From the NCBI RefSeq assembly GCF_024171765.1, contig NZ_JAMTCI010000001.1, positions 868,001 through 932,000 on the forward strand: DNA of 64,000 nt, read 5' to 3'. Origin of the DNA: Williamsia deligens (lineage in GTDB: Bacteria > Actinomycetota > Actinomycetes > Mycobacteriales > Mycobacteriaceae). Position 1 is the stretch's first letter; the number at the start of each line of letters is the position of its first letter. The notes beneath the pieces were generated by a model that saw nothing but the letters and a program-made list of their open reading frames with translations, made no database searches and was not told where the DNA came from. The position numbers and the translations under genes are program-made. This document shows, piece after piece, positions 45,757 to 54,327 of the stretch.

Positions 45757-46212
45757 GTGACGCAGCCGCACGTGTTCATCGACAAGCAGTCACCCGCCGT
45801 CTATCGCGCGTTCGGTGCAGCCGCGGCGGCGGTCGGCGACGACGCCGCCGGCGCCGACATCCCCCGCGTCCTCGTCGAGTTGATCAACGTCCGCGTCTCG
45901 CAGATCAACGGGTGCGCGTTCTGCCTCGACCTGCACACCCGCCGCGCGCTCGCCGCCGGGGAGACGAGCAACCGACTCGCGACGCTCCCCGCCTGGCGGG
46001 ACACCGAACTCTTCGACGACACCGAGCGCGCCGCACTGCGGCTGGCGGAGATGGCGACGACCCTGCCCGACCACGGGACGCAGGAGCGGGAGTACGAGCA
46101 CGCCCGGTCGGTGTTGTCCGACGCCCAGATCTCGGCCGTCGTGTGGACGGCCATCGCGATCAACGCCTTCAACCGGGTGTCGATACTCAGCCGACATCCC
46201 GTGCGGCAGTAG
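45757..46212 (+). CDS. Alkylhydroperoxidase AhpD-like (carboxymuconolactone decarboxylase family) protein
   Basis: 151 aa. The AhpD-fold core ELINVRVSQINGCAFCLDLH holds the redox-capable CxxC plus His. A single core domain, as in many AhpD-like proteins, gives possible peroxidase or decarboxylase function. Start GTG 45757 follows GAGAGGA at good distance. It is divergent from pirin, and a shared promoter region for the two oxidative-response-like genes is plausible. Confidence 0.88.
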   Translation: MTQPHVFIDKQSPAVYRAFGAAAAAVGDDAAGADIPRVLVELINVRVSQINGCAFCLDLHTRRALAAGETSNRLATLPAWRDTELFDDTERAALRLAEMATTLPDHGTQEREYEHARSVLSDAQISAVVWTAIAINAFNRVSILSRHPVRQ

Positions 46213-46215
46213 CGC

Positions 46216-46803
46216 TCAGTTCGTCGCCGGGGCCAGGGCGCTCATCGCGACGACGTCGTCCACGAGGCGGTGGGCGTACTCCTCGTCGACCTCGAGACCG
46301 AACGCGACGTGGTGGTACAGCGGCGCGATGACGTGGTCGAGGACCTGCATCACGGTCGGCACCGACTCGCCGCGGTCGGCGCCGCGGGCGAGCATGCGGG
46401 CGGCCTGCTCGAGCCGGATGTCCCAGCACGGGCACGAACCGGGCACCCCGACGCGCGCGCCGACCATCGCGCGCAGGTAGACGACGCGCTGCGGACGGGT
46501 GATGTCGGCGGCAATGATCGCGGCCCAGTCCCGGAGGTCGCCGACGACCGTCCCGGTGTCGGGGAGAGGCTCGTCGCCGGTCAACGCCGCCACCGCGACC
46601 TCCGAGAGCAGGGCGTCGATGGTCCCCCACCTGCGGTAGATGCTGGTCGGGTTCACACCCGCGCGTTCCGCCACCTGCGGCACCGTCATCGAGTCGCGGT
46701 GTCCGGCACTGACGAGCTCGCCGACGGCGGCGTACACAGACGCCTGCACACGGGCGCTGCGGCCACCGGGACGGCGTACGGAACGACGATCGGGCGAAGG
46801 CAT
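46216..46803 (-). CDS. TetR-family regulator
   Basis: 195 aa from ATG 46803. Helix-turn-helix MTVPQVAERAGVNPTSIYRRW at about residues 39-59, preceded by an Arg-rich arm (RRSVRRPGGRSARVQA). The C-terminal domain carries a Cys-containing stretch (GVPGSCPCWDIRL). It is divergent from the MFS gene at 46909 with a 105-bp operator-bearing gap, so it likely represses that transporter. Confidence 0.85.
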   Translation of the reverse strand: MPSPDRRSVRRPGGRSARVQASVYAAVGELVSAGHRDSMTVPQVAERAGVNPTSIYRRWGTIDALLSEVAVAALTGDEPLPDTGTVVGDLRDWAAIIAADITRPQRVVYLRAMVGARVGVPGSCPCWDIRLEQAARMLARGADRGESVPTVMQVLDHVIAPLYHHVAFGLEVDEEYAHRLVDDVVAMSALAPATN

Positions 46804-46815
46804 GCGACCATTATT

Positions 46816-46880
46816 GCAAACGGGTTGGCTTTTGGGCACACCATGGCTTACCGTTTCGAAAAGCAAACGCCATTGCTTTA
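46816..46880. promoter_or_regulatory. Two related operator-like sites in the TetR/MFS gap
   Basis: GCAAACGGGTTGGCTTTT (46816-46833) and GCAAACGCCATTGCTTTA (46863-46880) share 13 of 18 positions. The second site is also an inverted repeat, AAAGCAA-6 bases-TTGCTTT (46860-46879). A TACCGT word (46849-46854) lies between the sites and could be a -10 box. Confidence 0.45.
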
Positions 46881-46908
46881 ACGAACGCCTGGACCCGGGA
46901 GGCCCGCC

Positions 46909-48153
46909 ATGCCCCGACTGCCCCGCCCCGTCGCCTTCTGGACCGTCGCGGTCATGACGACGACGGTGCTGCTCTCGTCGGCCGCGCCGTCCCCGCTGTA
47001 CCCGGTGTATCAGCAGGTCTTCGGATTCTCCGCGTTCACCCTGACCCTGGTGTTCGCCGTGTACGTGGTCGCCCTCGTCGGCACCCTGCTCACGGTCGGG
47101 TCCATCTCGGACCACATCGGGCGGCGTCCCGTCCTCGCCGCGTCGATCGTCCTGCTCATCGTCAGCATGGTGGTGTTCGTCGAGGCCGACGGCGTCGGGA
47201 TGCTGCTGACCGCGCGCGTCCTGCAGGGACTGGCCACGGGCGCGTTGACGGGTACGGCCAGCGCGGCCCTCGTCGACCTCGCCCCGACCCCCCGCCTCGG
47301 CTCCATGATCAGCACCGCCACGCCGCCGCTGGGTCTCGCGACCGGATCCGTGCTCGCCGGCGTCCTGGTGCAGTACGCGCCACTCCCCCGCGAGCTCGTG
47401 TACGTCGTCGTCGGGACCGCCCTCGCCGTCCTGCTCGTGACGATCGTGTTCCTGCCGGAGACGTCACCGCTGCACGGGTTCACCTCGCGCCGCCACCTGG
47501 CCACGACGATGTCGCCGTCGATGTCGGTCCCGGGCGAGGTCCGTCCGACCTTCTTCGCAGCTGCCCCCGCCATGATGGCCACCTGGTCGCTGGGTGGGTT
47601 GTACCTGTCGCTGGGGTCGTCGATCGCGGCGAAGGTGCTGGGCGTCTCGAACCACGCCGCCGCGGGCGCGATCCTCTTCTCCTTCTTCGGCAGCGCGGCG
47701 GTGTCCGCGGCCCTGGGCACCCGTTTGCCGTCCCGGATCGCGTTGACCCTCGGCTACGGCGCCCTCGGCGCCGGCGTGCTGGTCAGCATGCGCGCGACGC
47801 TCCTGGCCTCCGCACCGCTCTACGTGGTCGGGTCCGTCGTGGCCGGGACGGGGTTCGGCACCACCATGCTCGGGGTGATGACGAACATGGCCACGGCGAC
47901 GGCACCGGGCGACCGGGGCCGGGTCTTCGCCGCGGTCTTCGCCCTGAGCTACACGGCCTTCAGCGTCCCGGCCGTCGTCGCCGGGGTGGTGGCCACCCAC
48001 GTCGGACTGACCCCGACCGCCGTCGGCTACGCCCTGTTCATCGTCGGTCTCGTGGTACTGGCCGCCGGAGCCGCGATCATCCTCGGACGGCGCGGGGTGA
48101 CCGACGAGTCGGCAGCCGAGGATTTCGCCGAGGTCGCCGACTGCGTCGCCTGA
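46909..48153 (+). CDS. MFS transporter
   Basis: 414 aa with about 12 hydrophobic segments. The MFS loop motif GSISDHIGRRPVLAASIVLL lies between helices 2 and 3, and LLTARVLQGLATGALTG is helix 4, as in drug-efflux MFS proteins. The substrate is unknown. Start ATG 46909; it is divergent from the TetR gene and converges on the thioesterase-like gene, 4 bases apart. Confidence 0.9.
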   Translation: MPRLPRPVAFWTVAVMTTTVLLSSAAPSPLYPVYQQVFGFSAFTLTLVFAVYVVALVGTLLTVGSISDHIGRRPVLAASIVLLIVSMVVFVEADGVGMLLTARVLQGLATGALTGTASAALVDLAPTPRLGSMISTATPPLGLATGSVLAGVLVQYAPLPRELVYVVVGTALAVLLVTIVFLPETSPLHGFTSRRHLATTMSPSMSVPGEVRPTFFAAAPAMMATWSLGGLYLSLGSSIAAKVLGVSNHAAAGAILFSFFGSAAVSAALGTRLPSRIALTLGYGALGAGVLVSMRATLLASAPLYVVGSVVAGTGFGTTMLGVMTNMATATAPGDRGRVFAAVFALSYTAFSVPAVVAGVVATHVGLTPTAVGYALFIVGLVVLAAGAAIILGRRGVTDESAAEDFAEVADCVA

Positions 48154-48157
48154 GGCG

Positions 48158-50116
48158 TCAGTCGAGGATGCGGGCGAGGAACTCCAGCACCTCGCCGCGT
48201 GCCGTGCGCTGCGCGAGCGCCTGACCGACGCGGTCACCGCCGAACGCGATCCCGCCGGTCCACTGCGCAGCGGTCGGGAACTCGCCGAACCGGATGAGGT
48301 GTCCGGCGCCCGGGACCACGACGAGACGGTCGTCGTCGGAGTGGCGAGCCTGCACCAGGGTGTGCGCCATGCGCGCCGACGGCCACAGGGCGTCGTCGGC
48401 GCCGGCGATGCACAGAACCGGCACGGGCACATCGGACCCCAACGACGGTCCGTCGGGCAACGGGGTCGCCACGATCGCGGCGTCGAGGCCCGCGGCGTAG
48501 GCGGGCCAGAGGCGGAGCAGGCTCGGCCGCCCCCGGTCGATGTCGCGACCGACGGTCGCGGCCTCCGCCACCAGCTGCGGCATCAGGCGTCCGGTCGGGA
48601 CGGGTACCGCGGGCACGGGGACACCCGACCACCGCCACGACGACGTGTCCGGGATGTCCCCGTCGGGGCCGACGGCCTGCCAACTCACCGACGAGGGACT
48701 CACGAGCACGAGCCCCGAGAGGACGGTCTCGCGGATCGCCGAGCCGGCCATCGCGACCGCCGCCACCAGTCCCTCGGCCCCGCGCGAGATCCCCACGCAC
48801 ACCACACTGAGCGGGTTGACGTCGTCCAGCGCGCACGCCTCCGTGATCGCACGCGTGAACCGTTCGAGCGGGATGTCGACGACAGTCGCCTCGTCCGGCG
48901 CGGTGGGCTCGTCCACCCATGAGACGGCGACGGCCAGGCGACCGTGTGAGGCCAGCATCGCCACGGTCGACCGCTGCGAGTCGACGCCGCCCTCGGATCC
49001 GCCGAAGCACACGACGACCGGCCACCCCGCCGGCGGACGATCACCGTCCGGTCGGGCGACCACCGCGGCGCGACCACCGAGCTCGACGTCCTCAACGCGC
49101 ACGTCGTCGTCGGCGTGGGATCGGGAGACGGAGCGCCGCACCACGTCCTGGCCGTCCCGGCGCACCGTGACGGTCACCGTCCAGGCGTCTGCGGGCGGGA
49201 CGAACATCTCGCCACCCGGCTCCGGCCGCATCGCCCAGATCGGCGCGGCAGGGTCCGCGACAGACCAGTCGCCGTCGCGGGGTGCGTCGCGACCGGTGTC
49301 GACCGTCCCGTCGGACGTCGGCGTGAAGCGGGCGTGCGACGCCCACCGTCGGCCCACGAGGTCGACGCCCGTGCACTCCAGGTCGACATCCGTGTCGGGG
49401 TCGAGGCCGGCGACGGTCACGACGAACGGCTCGTCGTGGCGGGTCGCCACGGGCAACTCCAGTGTCACGGTGTCGTCGGCGATGTCCGGCGGGGCTGCGG
49501 GCTGATCGACGGGCGTCGCCGGCGCCGCTCGTGCTGCGACCTTCGCGGACTGCCTGTCGAACCAGGGCGGGAACGCGCCGGACACGGCCCCGGCCACACC
49601 CAGCACCACGAACGGGATCACCCAGTAGCAGACGACGGACAGCGGACGGTCGGCGTCGCGGACGGTCGCGCTGCCGTCGACGATCGGCGGCACGAACGAC
49701 ACCGCGGTCATCACCGCGAAGGCGCCCACCCACATCCACGTCATCGCGAGCGTGACGGCGCGGAACCCGTCGGTCCGGGCGGTCACGTCGTCCACCGCGT
49801 CCGCGGCGTACTCCCGCACGAAGGGCCGGCCGACGAGCACCCCCACCAGCGCGACCAGGAACAGCCCCAGGTTGCCGACAGGCTGCAACCAGCGTTCCAG
49901 CACGGAGTCGTCGAGGGCGATCGCGGCGATCAGCAGGACGACGAAGACGACCGCGGTCCCGACGTCGAGGGACCGCCACCTGCGCCCGGAGGCCCGGGTG
50001 ACCGTCGTCGCCAGGAGTGCGACCCCGGTCGCACACGCGACGGCGACGACGAAGCCCGTGTTGCCCACGAGCACCCAGAACAGGATCCAGGGCGCGAACC
50101 CCAGGACGAAGGACAT
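48158..50116 (-). CDS. Membrane-anchored acyl-CoA thioesterase/BAAT-like hydrolase fusion
   Basis: 652 aa. The N-terminal ~190 residues hold about five hydrophobic segments (FWVLVGNTGFVVAVACATG, VVFVVLLIAAIAL, LFLVALVGVLVG, MWVGAFAVMTAVSFV, VIPFVVLGVAGAVSGAF). About residues 215-340 resemble the immunoglobulin-like N-domain of bile-acid-CoA:amino acid N-acyltransferases/acyl-CoA thioesterases. The rest is an alpha/beta hydrolase with nucleophile VGISRGAEGL, acid in ADDALWPSARM and His in GAGHLIRFGE. Ser, not Cys, at the nucleophile favours a hydrolase. Substrate is unknown; an acyl-CoA or ester is likely. Start is ATG 50116. Confidence 0.75.
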   Translation of the reverse strand: MSFVLGFAPWILFWVLVGNTGFVVAVACATGVALLATTVTRASGRRWRSLDVGTAVVFVVLLIAAIALDDSVLERWLQPVGNLGLFLVALVGVLVGRPFVREYAADAVDDVTARTDGFRAVTLAMTWMWVGAFAVMTAVSFVPPIVDGSATVRDADRPLSVVCYWVIPFVVLGVAGAVSGAFPPWFDRQSAKVAARAAPATPVDQPAAPPDIADDTVTLELPVATRHDEPFVVTVAGLDPDTDVDLECTGVDLVGRRWASHARFTPTSDGTVDTGRDAPRDGDWSVADPAAPIWAMRPEPGGEMFVPPADAWTVTVTVRRDGQDVVRRSVSRSHADDDVRVEDVELGGRAAVVARPDGDRPPAGWPVVVCFGGSEGGVDSQRSTVAMLASHGRLAVAVSWVDEPTAPDEATVVDIPLERFTRAITEACALDDVNPLSVVCVGISRGAEGLVAAVAMAGSAIRETVLSGLVLVSPSSVSWQAVGPDGDIPDTSSWRWSGVPVPAVPVPTGRLMPQLVAEAATVGRDIDRGRPSLLRLWPAYAAGLDAAIVATPLPDGPSLGSDVPVPVLCIAGADDALWPSARMAHTLVQARHSDDDRLVVVPGAGHLIRFGEFPTAAQWTGGIAFGGDRVGQALAQRTARGEVLEFLARILD

Positions 50117-50270
50117 CCGCGCACCCTTCTCTCGTCGGCCCCGGACCTCATCTCATCGCATCCGACGGCGACGTGAGCCCGGTTCGTCGTTGCCGACCTG
50201 CGACCTCCTGCCCGGCGGTCGAGACGGGGTCGTGCTTCCGGGCGGAGCTGCTCGGGAGTATCAAAGAGGT

Positions 50271-51443
50271 ATGCACCTGCAGCTCACGCCCGACGAGGCA
50301 GCCTTCCGCGACGAGATGCGGACGTTCTTCACCACGAAGATCCCCAAGGAGATCCGCGAGCGCTCCGCCAAGGGCGCGCTGAACTTCCCCGACGACATCA
50401 TCACGACCCAGCGCATCCTCAACGAGGAGGGCATCGCGGTCCCGAACTGGCCTGTCGCCGACGGCGGCAAGGACTGGACCCCGGTGCAACGCCACATCTG
50501 GCAGGACCAGCTGAACCTGGCCGCCGTCCCGGAGCCGCTGGCGTTCAACGCCGCCATGGTCGGCCCGGTGATCGCCCAGTTCGGGTCGCAGGAGATCAAG
50601 GACCGCTTCCTGCCCGCGACGGCGAACCTCGACATCTGGTGGTGCCAGGGCTTCTCCGAGCCTGAGGCCGGCTCCGACCTCGCGTCGCTGAAGACCAAGG
50701 CCGTGCGCGACGGTGACCACTACATCGTCAACGGGCAGAAGACCTGGACGACGCTGGCCCAGTACGCCGACTGGATCTTCTGCCTCGTCCGCACCGACCC
50801 CGACGCGCCGAAGAAGCAGGCCGGCATCAGCTTCCTGCTCATCGACATGAACTCCGAGGGCATCGAACGCCGCCCGATCCAGCTCATCGACGGTGGCCAC
50901 GAGGTCAACGAGGTCTGGTTCACCGACGTCCGCGTCCCCGTCGAGAACCTGGTGGGCGAGGAGAACCAGGGCTGGAGCTACGCCAAGTTCCTCCTGTCGA
51001 ACGAGCGCGGCGGCATCGCCCGCGTCTCCTACAACAAGATCCGTCTGGCCCGGGCGAAGGAGCTCGCCGCGTCGATCACGACCCCGAACGGCACCCTGCT
51101 CGACGACCCGCACATGCGCGCCCGCTTCGTCGAGCTCGAGAACGCGCTGCTGGCGCTGGAGCTGACCCAGCTGCGCGTCGTCGCCGCGGAGACCGGCGGC
51201 AAGCCGAACCCGGCGTCGTCGGTGCTCAAGCTGCGGGGCAGCGAGATCACCCAGGACGTCACCGAGCTGATGACCGACCTCGCGGGCAACGACGCGCTGA
51301 CGGTGTTCGACGCCGACGTCGACGACTCCGAGTGGGCCCACCTGGCCATGCCGACGTACCTCAACACCCGCAAGGTGTCGATCTACGGCGGCTCGTCGGA
51401 GGTGCAGCGCACCATCATCGCCTCCGGGATCCTCGGGCTCTGA
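50271..51443 (+). CDS. Acyl-CoA dehydrogenase, FadE-type subunit 1
   Basis: 390 aa. Flavin and substrate motifs: WWCQGFSEPEAGSDLASLKT, YIVNGQKTWTT, ISFLLIDMNSEGIERRPIQL and KVSIYGGSSEVQRTIIASGI. The active-site loop FLLSNERGGIARVSYNKIRL is in the middle of the ACAD fold. ATG 50271 follows AAAGAGGT. It and the next gene form a pair like the heterotetrameric actinobacterial FadE subunits (such as ChsE1/ChsE2 in steroid breakdown), which need both for FAD binding. The substrate is not deducible. Confidence 0.92.
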   Translation: MHLQLTPDEAAFRDEMRTFFTTKIPKEIRERSAKGALNFPDDIITTQRILNEEGIAVPNWPVADGGKDWTPVQRHIWQDQLNLAAVPEPLAFNAAMVGPVIAQFGSQEIKDRFLPATANLDIWWCQGFSEPEAGSDLASLKTKAVRDGDHYIVNGQKTWTTLAQYADWIFCLVRTDPDAPKKQAGISFLLIDMNSEGIERRPIQLIDGGHEVNEVWFTDVRVPVENLVGEENQGWSYAKFLLSNERGGIARVSYNKIRLARAKELAASITTPNGTLLDDPHMRARFVELENALLALELTQLRVVAAETGGKPNPASSVLKLRGSEITQDVTELMTDLAGNDALTVFDADVDDSEWAHLAMPTYLNTRKVSIYGGSSEVQRTIIASGILGL

Positions 51444-51502
51444 CCCGCCGCCCTCCCCGCTCACCTCCCACACCCGTACCCACGAGAGAGGGTCGTCCCC
51501 CC

Positions 51503-52627
51503 ATGGATTTCGAACTGACCGAAGAGCAGACACTGCTGCGTGACACCGCGCGCGAGGTGCTCGGCCGCGCCTACGACGTCGAGAAGCTGCGCGATGTCGC
51601 CGCGACCGATCGCGGCTGGAGCACCGACGTCTGGAACTCACTCGCCGAGATCGGCATCCTCGGACTGCCGTTCACCGAGGAGGACGGCGGTGTCGGCGCC
51701 GGATTCGCCGAGACCGCGGTCATCGCAGGCGAATTCGGGCGCTCACTGGCACCCGAGCCGTTCATCACCGGCATGGCCACCCCCGGTGTCGCCCTGGCCG
51801 CGGCCACCGACGACGCACTGCGCGGCGAGATCGTCGCAGCACTCGCCGGGGGCGACCTGGTGCTCGCCTACGCCCACGACGAGCCCGGGGACCGCTGGCC
51901 CACCGCGGCGCTGTCGACCACGGCCACCGCGTCCGGCGACGGCCACACCCTGACCGGCACCAAGAGCCCGGTGCTCGCCGGTGACGTGGCGGGCAAGTTC
52001 ATCGTCACCGCCACTCTCGACGGGGCGCCCGCACTGTTCGTCGTCGACGCCGACGCCGACGGCGTCACCCGCACACCGCTGCGCACGCACGATCGTCGCC
52101 GCGCCGCACGCATCACCTTCGACGGCGCGGCCGCCACCGCGCTCGCCGTGGACGACGCCGCCGCCGTCATCACCAAGACCGAGGTCGTGACGCAGACCCT
52201 GCTGTGCGCCGAGGCCGTCGGCGCGATGGAGCAGGCCCTGAACCAGACGACCGACTACCTGAAGTCGCGCAAGCAGTTCGGCGTCCCGCTGAAGACGTTC
52301 CAGGCGCTGACTCACCGCGCCTCGAACATGTATGTGGAGCTGGAACTGGCCCGCAGCATCAGCACCTACGCCACCATGCGACTGGCCGACGACGACGTCG
52401 ACCCTGCCACCGCATCGCGCGCGAAGCTGCAGATCTGCCGGTCGGCCCGCCTCATCGGGCAGGAGACCATCCAGCTGCACGGCGGGATCGGCCTCACCGC
52501 CGAGTACCCGGTGGGTCACGTCGTGAGCCGGCTGACGGCGATCGCGCACACGCTCGGTGGCTCCGACGACCACCTGCGGGTGCTCGCGGAGTCGGTCGCC
52601 GATCACGACATGCTGACGCTGATCTGA
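51503..52627 (+). CDS. Acyl-CoA dehydrogenase, FadE-type subunit 2
   Basis: 374 aa. N-terminal FELTEEQTLLRDTAREVLGR, poorly conserved FAD/substrate midsection, then TDYLKSRKQFGVPLKTFQAL and LHGGIGLTAEYPVGHV near the end. The midsection lacks the strongly conserved FSEPEAGSD found in subunit 1, as in the degenerate partner of alpha2beta2 FadE enzymes. ATG 51503 is 59 nt after subunit 1; AGAGAGGGTC precedes it. The two genes probably form one transcript. Confidence 0.9.
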   Translation: MDFELTEEQTLLRDTAREVLGRAYDVEKLRDVAATDRGWSTDVWNSLAEIGILGLPFTEEDGGVGAGFAETAVIAGEFGRSLAPEPFITGMATPGVALAAATDDALRGEIVAALAGGDLVLAYAHDEPGDRWPTAALSTTATASGDGHTLTGTKSPVLAGDVAGKFIVTATLDGAPALFVVDADADGVTRTPLRTHDRRRAARITFDGAAATALAVDDAAAVITKTEVVTQTLLCAEAVGAMEQALNQTTDYLKSRKQFGVPLKTFQALTHRASNMYVELELARSISTYATMRLADDDVDPATASRAKLQICRSARLIGQETIQLHGGIGLTAEYPVGHVVSRLTAIAHTLGGSDDHLRVLAESVADHDMLTLI

Positions 52628-52664
52628 GCGCCCCGGGGGCCATGGGGTGTGGGGTACCGACGGT

Positions 52665-52670
52665 TACACT
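52665..52670 (+). promoter_or_regulatory. -10 box of the SRPBCC gene
   Basis: TACACT at 52665-52670, about 28 nt upstream of ATG 52699 with CGAAGGAG (52684-52691) as ribosome site. Confidence 0.4.
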
Positions 52671-52698
52671 CACGTCTCCCCGACGAAGGAGTCACCCC

Positions 52699-53160
52699 AT
52701 GGCCGCCCCGCTCATCGAGACGTCCACCGAGATCGCCGCCACGCCCGAGCGTGTGTGGTCGATCGTGTCCGACCTCGGGCGGATGGGTGAGTGGAGCCCG
52801 CAGTGCCGCAAGGTGATCGTGCGGGGTGGGACGGTCAAGCTCGGCGCCCGGACGATCAACGTCAACAAGCGGGGGCTGCTCGTGTGGCCGACCACGGCGA
52901 AGGTGGTGCGGTTCGAGCCGAACAAGCAGATCGCCTACAGGATCACCGAGAACCGCACCGTCTGGGGCTTCGAGATCACCCCGACCGACGCCGGCGTCCG
53001 TCTCACCGAACGGCGTGAGGCCACGGGCGGGCAGACCACCAAGGTCTCGTCGACGCTCATCGACCTCGTCATGGGCGGCACCGACTCGTTCGACGCGGAA
53101 CTCGAAGAGGGCATGCGCGAGACCCTCGTGAAGATCAAGGCAGCGGCCGAGCGCGGCTGA
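52699..53160 (+). CDS. SRPBCC family protein
   Basis: 153 aa. START/Bet v1-like pattern: PLIETSTEIAATPERVWSIV, DLGRMGEWSPQCRKVIVRGG, then GVRLTERREATGG and a C-terminal helix ELEEGMRETLVKIKAAAER. Binding of a hydrophobic ligand is likely; no catalytic role is visible. It has its own promoter candidate (52665-52670) after the FadE pair. Confidence 0.85.
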   Translation: MAAPLIETSTEIAATPERVWSIVSDLGRMGEWSPQCRKVIVRGGTVKLGARTINVNKRGLLVWPTTAKVVRFEPNKQIAYRITENRTVWGFEITPTDAGVRLTERREATGGQTTKVSSTLIDLVMGGTDSFDAELEEGMRETLVKIKAAAERG

Positions 53161-53190
53161 GGCGCACCCCCGCCGCGCCCGACCGGGGTC

Positions 53191-53397
53191 TCACTCGGCG
53201 AGCTTCGACACCGCCTGCGCCCACAGGAAGAACTTGTTGGTGCCCAGGTCCTTCACGGTGGTGATGTTGAACGCCTCCTTGAGGAGTTCGGCGTGACGGG
53301 GGCTGACACCCTGCAGCGCGTCGACCGGCGCGTCGGCCAGCTCGTCGATCGGCTTGTCCTCGTAGGCCTTGTCGAACTTGTCCTTGAATCCCGCCAT
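53191..53397 (-). CDS. Small conserved helix-hairpin-helix-like protein
   Basis: 68 aa from ATG 53397 with GAGAAGGAGGAG ahead of it on the minus strand, a strong ribosome site. The sequence DALQGVSPRHAELLKEAFNI followed by TTVKDLG resembles the hairpin of DUF4332/HhH modules. No cysteine or signal peptide. It may bind DNA or a partner protein, but this is only inferred from the fold pattern. Confidence 0.65.
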   Translation of the reverse strand: MAGFKDKFDKAYEDKPIDELADAPVDALQGVSPRHAELLKEAFNITTVKDLGTNKFFLWAQAVSKLAE

Positions 53398-53465
53398 GGG
53401 CTCCTCCTTCTCGGCGCCGCGGACGTCCCCGCGCGCACCGACCACCGTACGACCCGTCGGCGGCG

Positions 53466-54263
53466 TCAGGAACCGAGTCGCGACATCAGATCAGGCAGAT
53501 CGGCGATCGAGTCGATGACATGGTCGGGGACGGGACCGAACTCGTCGGCCAGGACCTTGTCGAGTTCGTCGGCGCGGAACTTGCCGGTGCGCACCAGGAC
53601 TCCCTGCAGGGCCGACGCCTGCGCGCCCAGCACGTCGTTGTGGAGATCGTCGCCGACCATCACCACCGAGGTGGGTTCCATCCCCAACATCTCCACGGCC
53701 GCACGGAATCCGATGGGCGACGGTTTTCCGATGGCCCGGATCCCCTGTCCCACAGCCTTCTCCAGGCCCTCGAGGTAGACGCCGGTGTCGATCTTGACGC
53801 CGTCGTCGGTGGACCAGGTCATCGAGCGGTGCATCGCGACGACGGGCACGCCGTCGAGCATCATCTGCAGGATCCGCGACATGGCGTCGTGGGTGAAGCC
53901 CGGGCCCGCACCCCCGAGGACGACGACCTCGGGGTCGTCGTCAGGGCCGTCGACGATCTCGACACCGGACATGTCCTCGGCGATCGGCCCCTTGTTCAGC
54001 ACCCACACCCGCCGACCCGGGTACTCCTCCCCGAGGAACTCCGCGGTCAACCGCGCCGCCGACAGGATCTCCTCCGGGCCGACCCGCAACCCACACGACG
54101 TGAGCGCGTCGGCGATCTGGTGTCGCGACCGCGACGTCGTGTTCGTGAGGAACATCCGGGGTACCCCGCGACGCTCGAGGGCGTCGAGGGCCTCGACGGC
54201 GCCGGGCAGCGGACGCCATGAGGTGACCAGGACCCCGTCGATGTCCAGCAACAACCCCGTCAT
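53466..54263 (-). CDS. HAD-IIA family hydrolase (NagD/LHPP-like)
   Basis: 265 aa. Motif I LLLDIDGVLV (Asp7, Asp9), motif II MFLTNTTSR, motif III Lys in AIGKPSPIGF and motif IV MVGDDLHNDVLGAQ, with a C2-type cap typical of NagD-like phosphatases. The substrate is unknown; the phosphoryl Asp and cap suggest small phosphate esters. The start is ATG 54263, divergent from the M20 gene. Confidence 0.9.
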   Translation of the reverse strand: MTGLLLDIDGVLVTSWRPLPGAVEALDALERRGVPRMFLTNTTSRSRHQIADALTSCGLRVGPEEILSAARLTAEFLGEEYPGRRVWVLNKGPIAEDMSGVEIVDGPDDDPEVVVLGGAGPGFTHDAMSRILQMMLDGVPVVAMHRSMTWSTDDGVKIDTGVYLEGLEKAVGQGIRAIGKPSPIGFRAAVEMLGMEPTSVVMVGDDLHNDVLGAQASALQGVLVRTGKFRADELDKVLADEFGPVPDHVIDSIADLPDLMSRLGS

Positions 54264-54327
54264 GGCTCGAATCTAGTCGGCCCCAGAGTCCGTCGCACCG
54301 CGCCCGTCGCCTGGCATGCTGGCTCCC

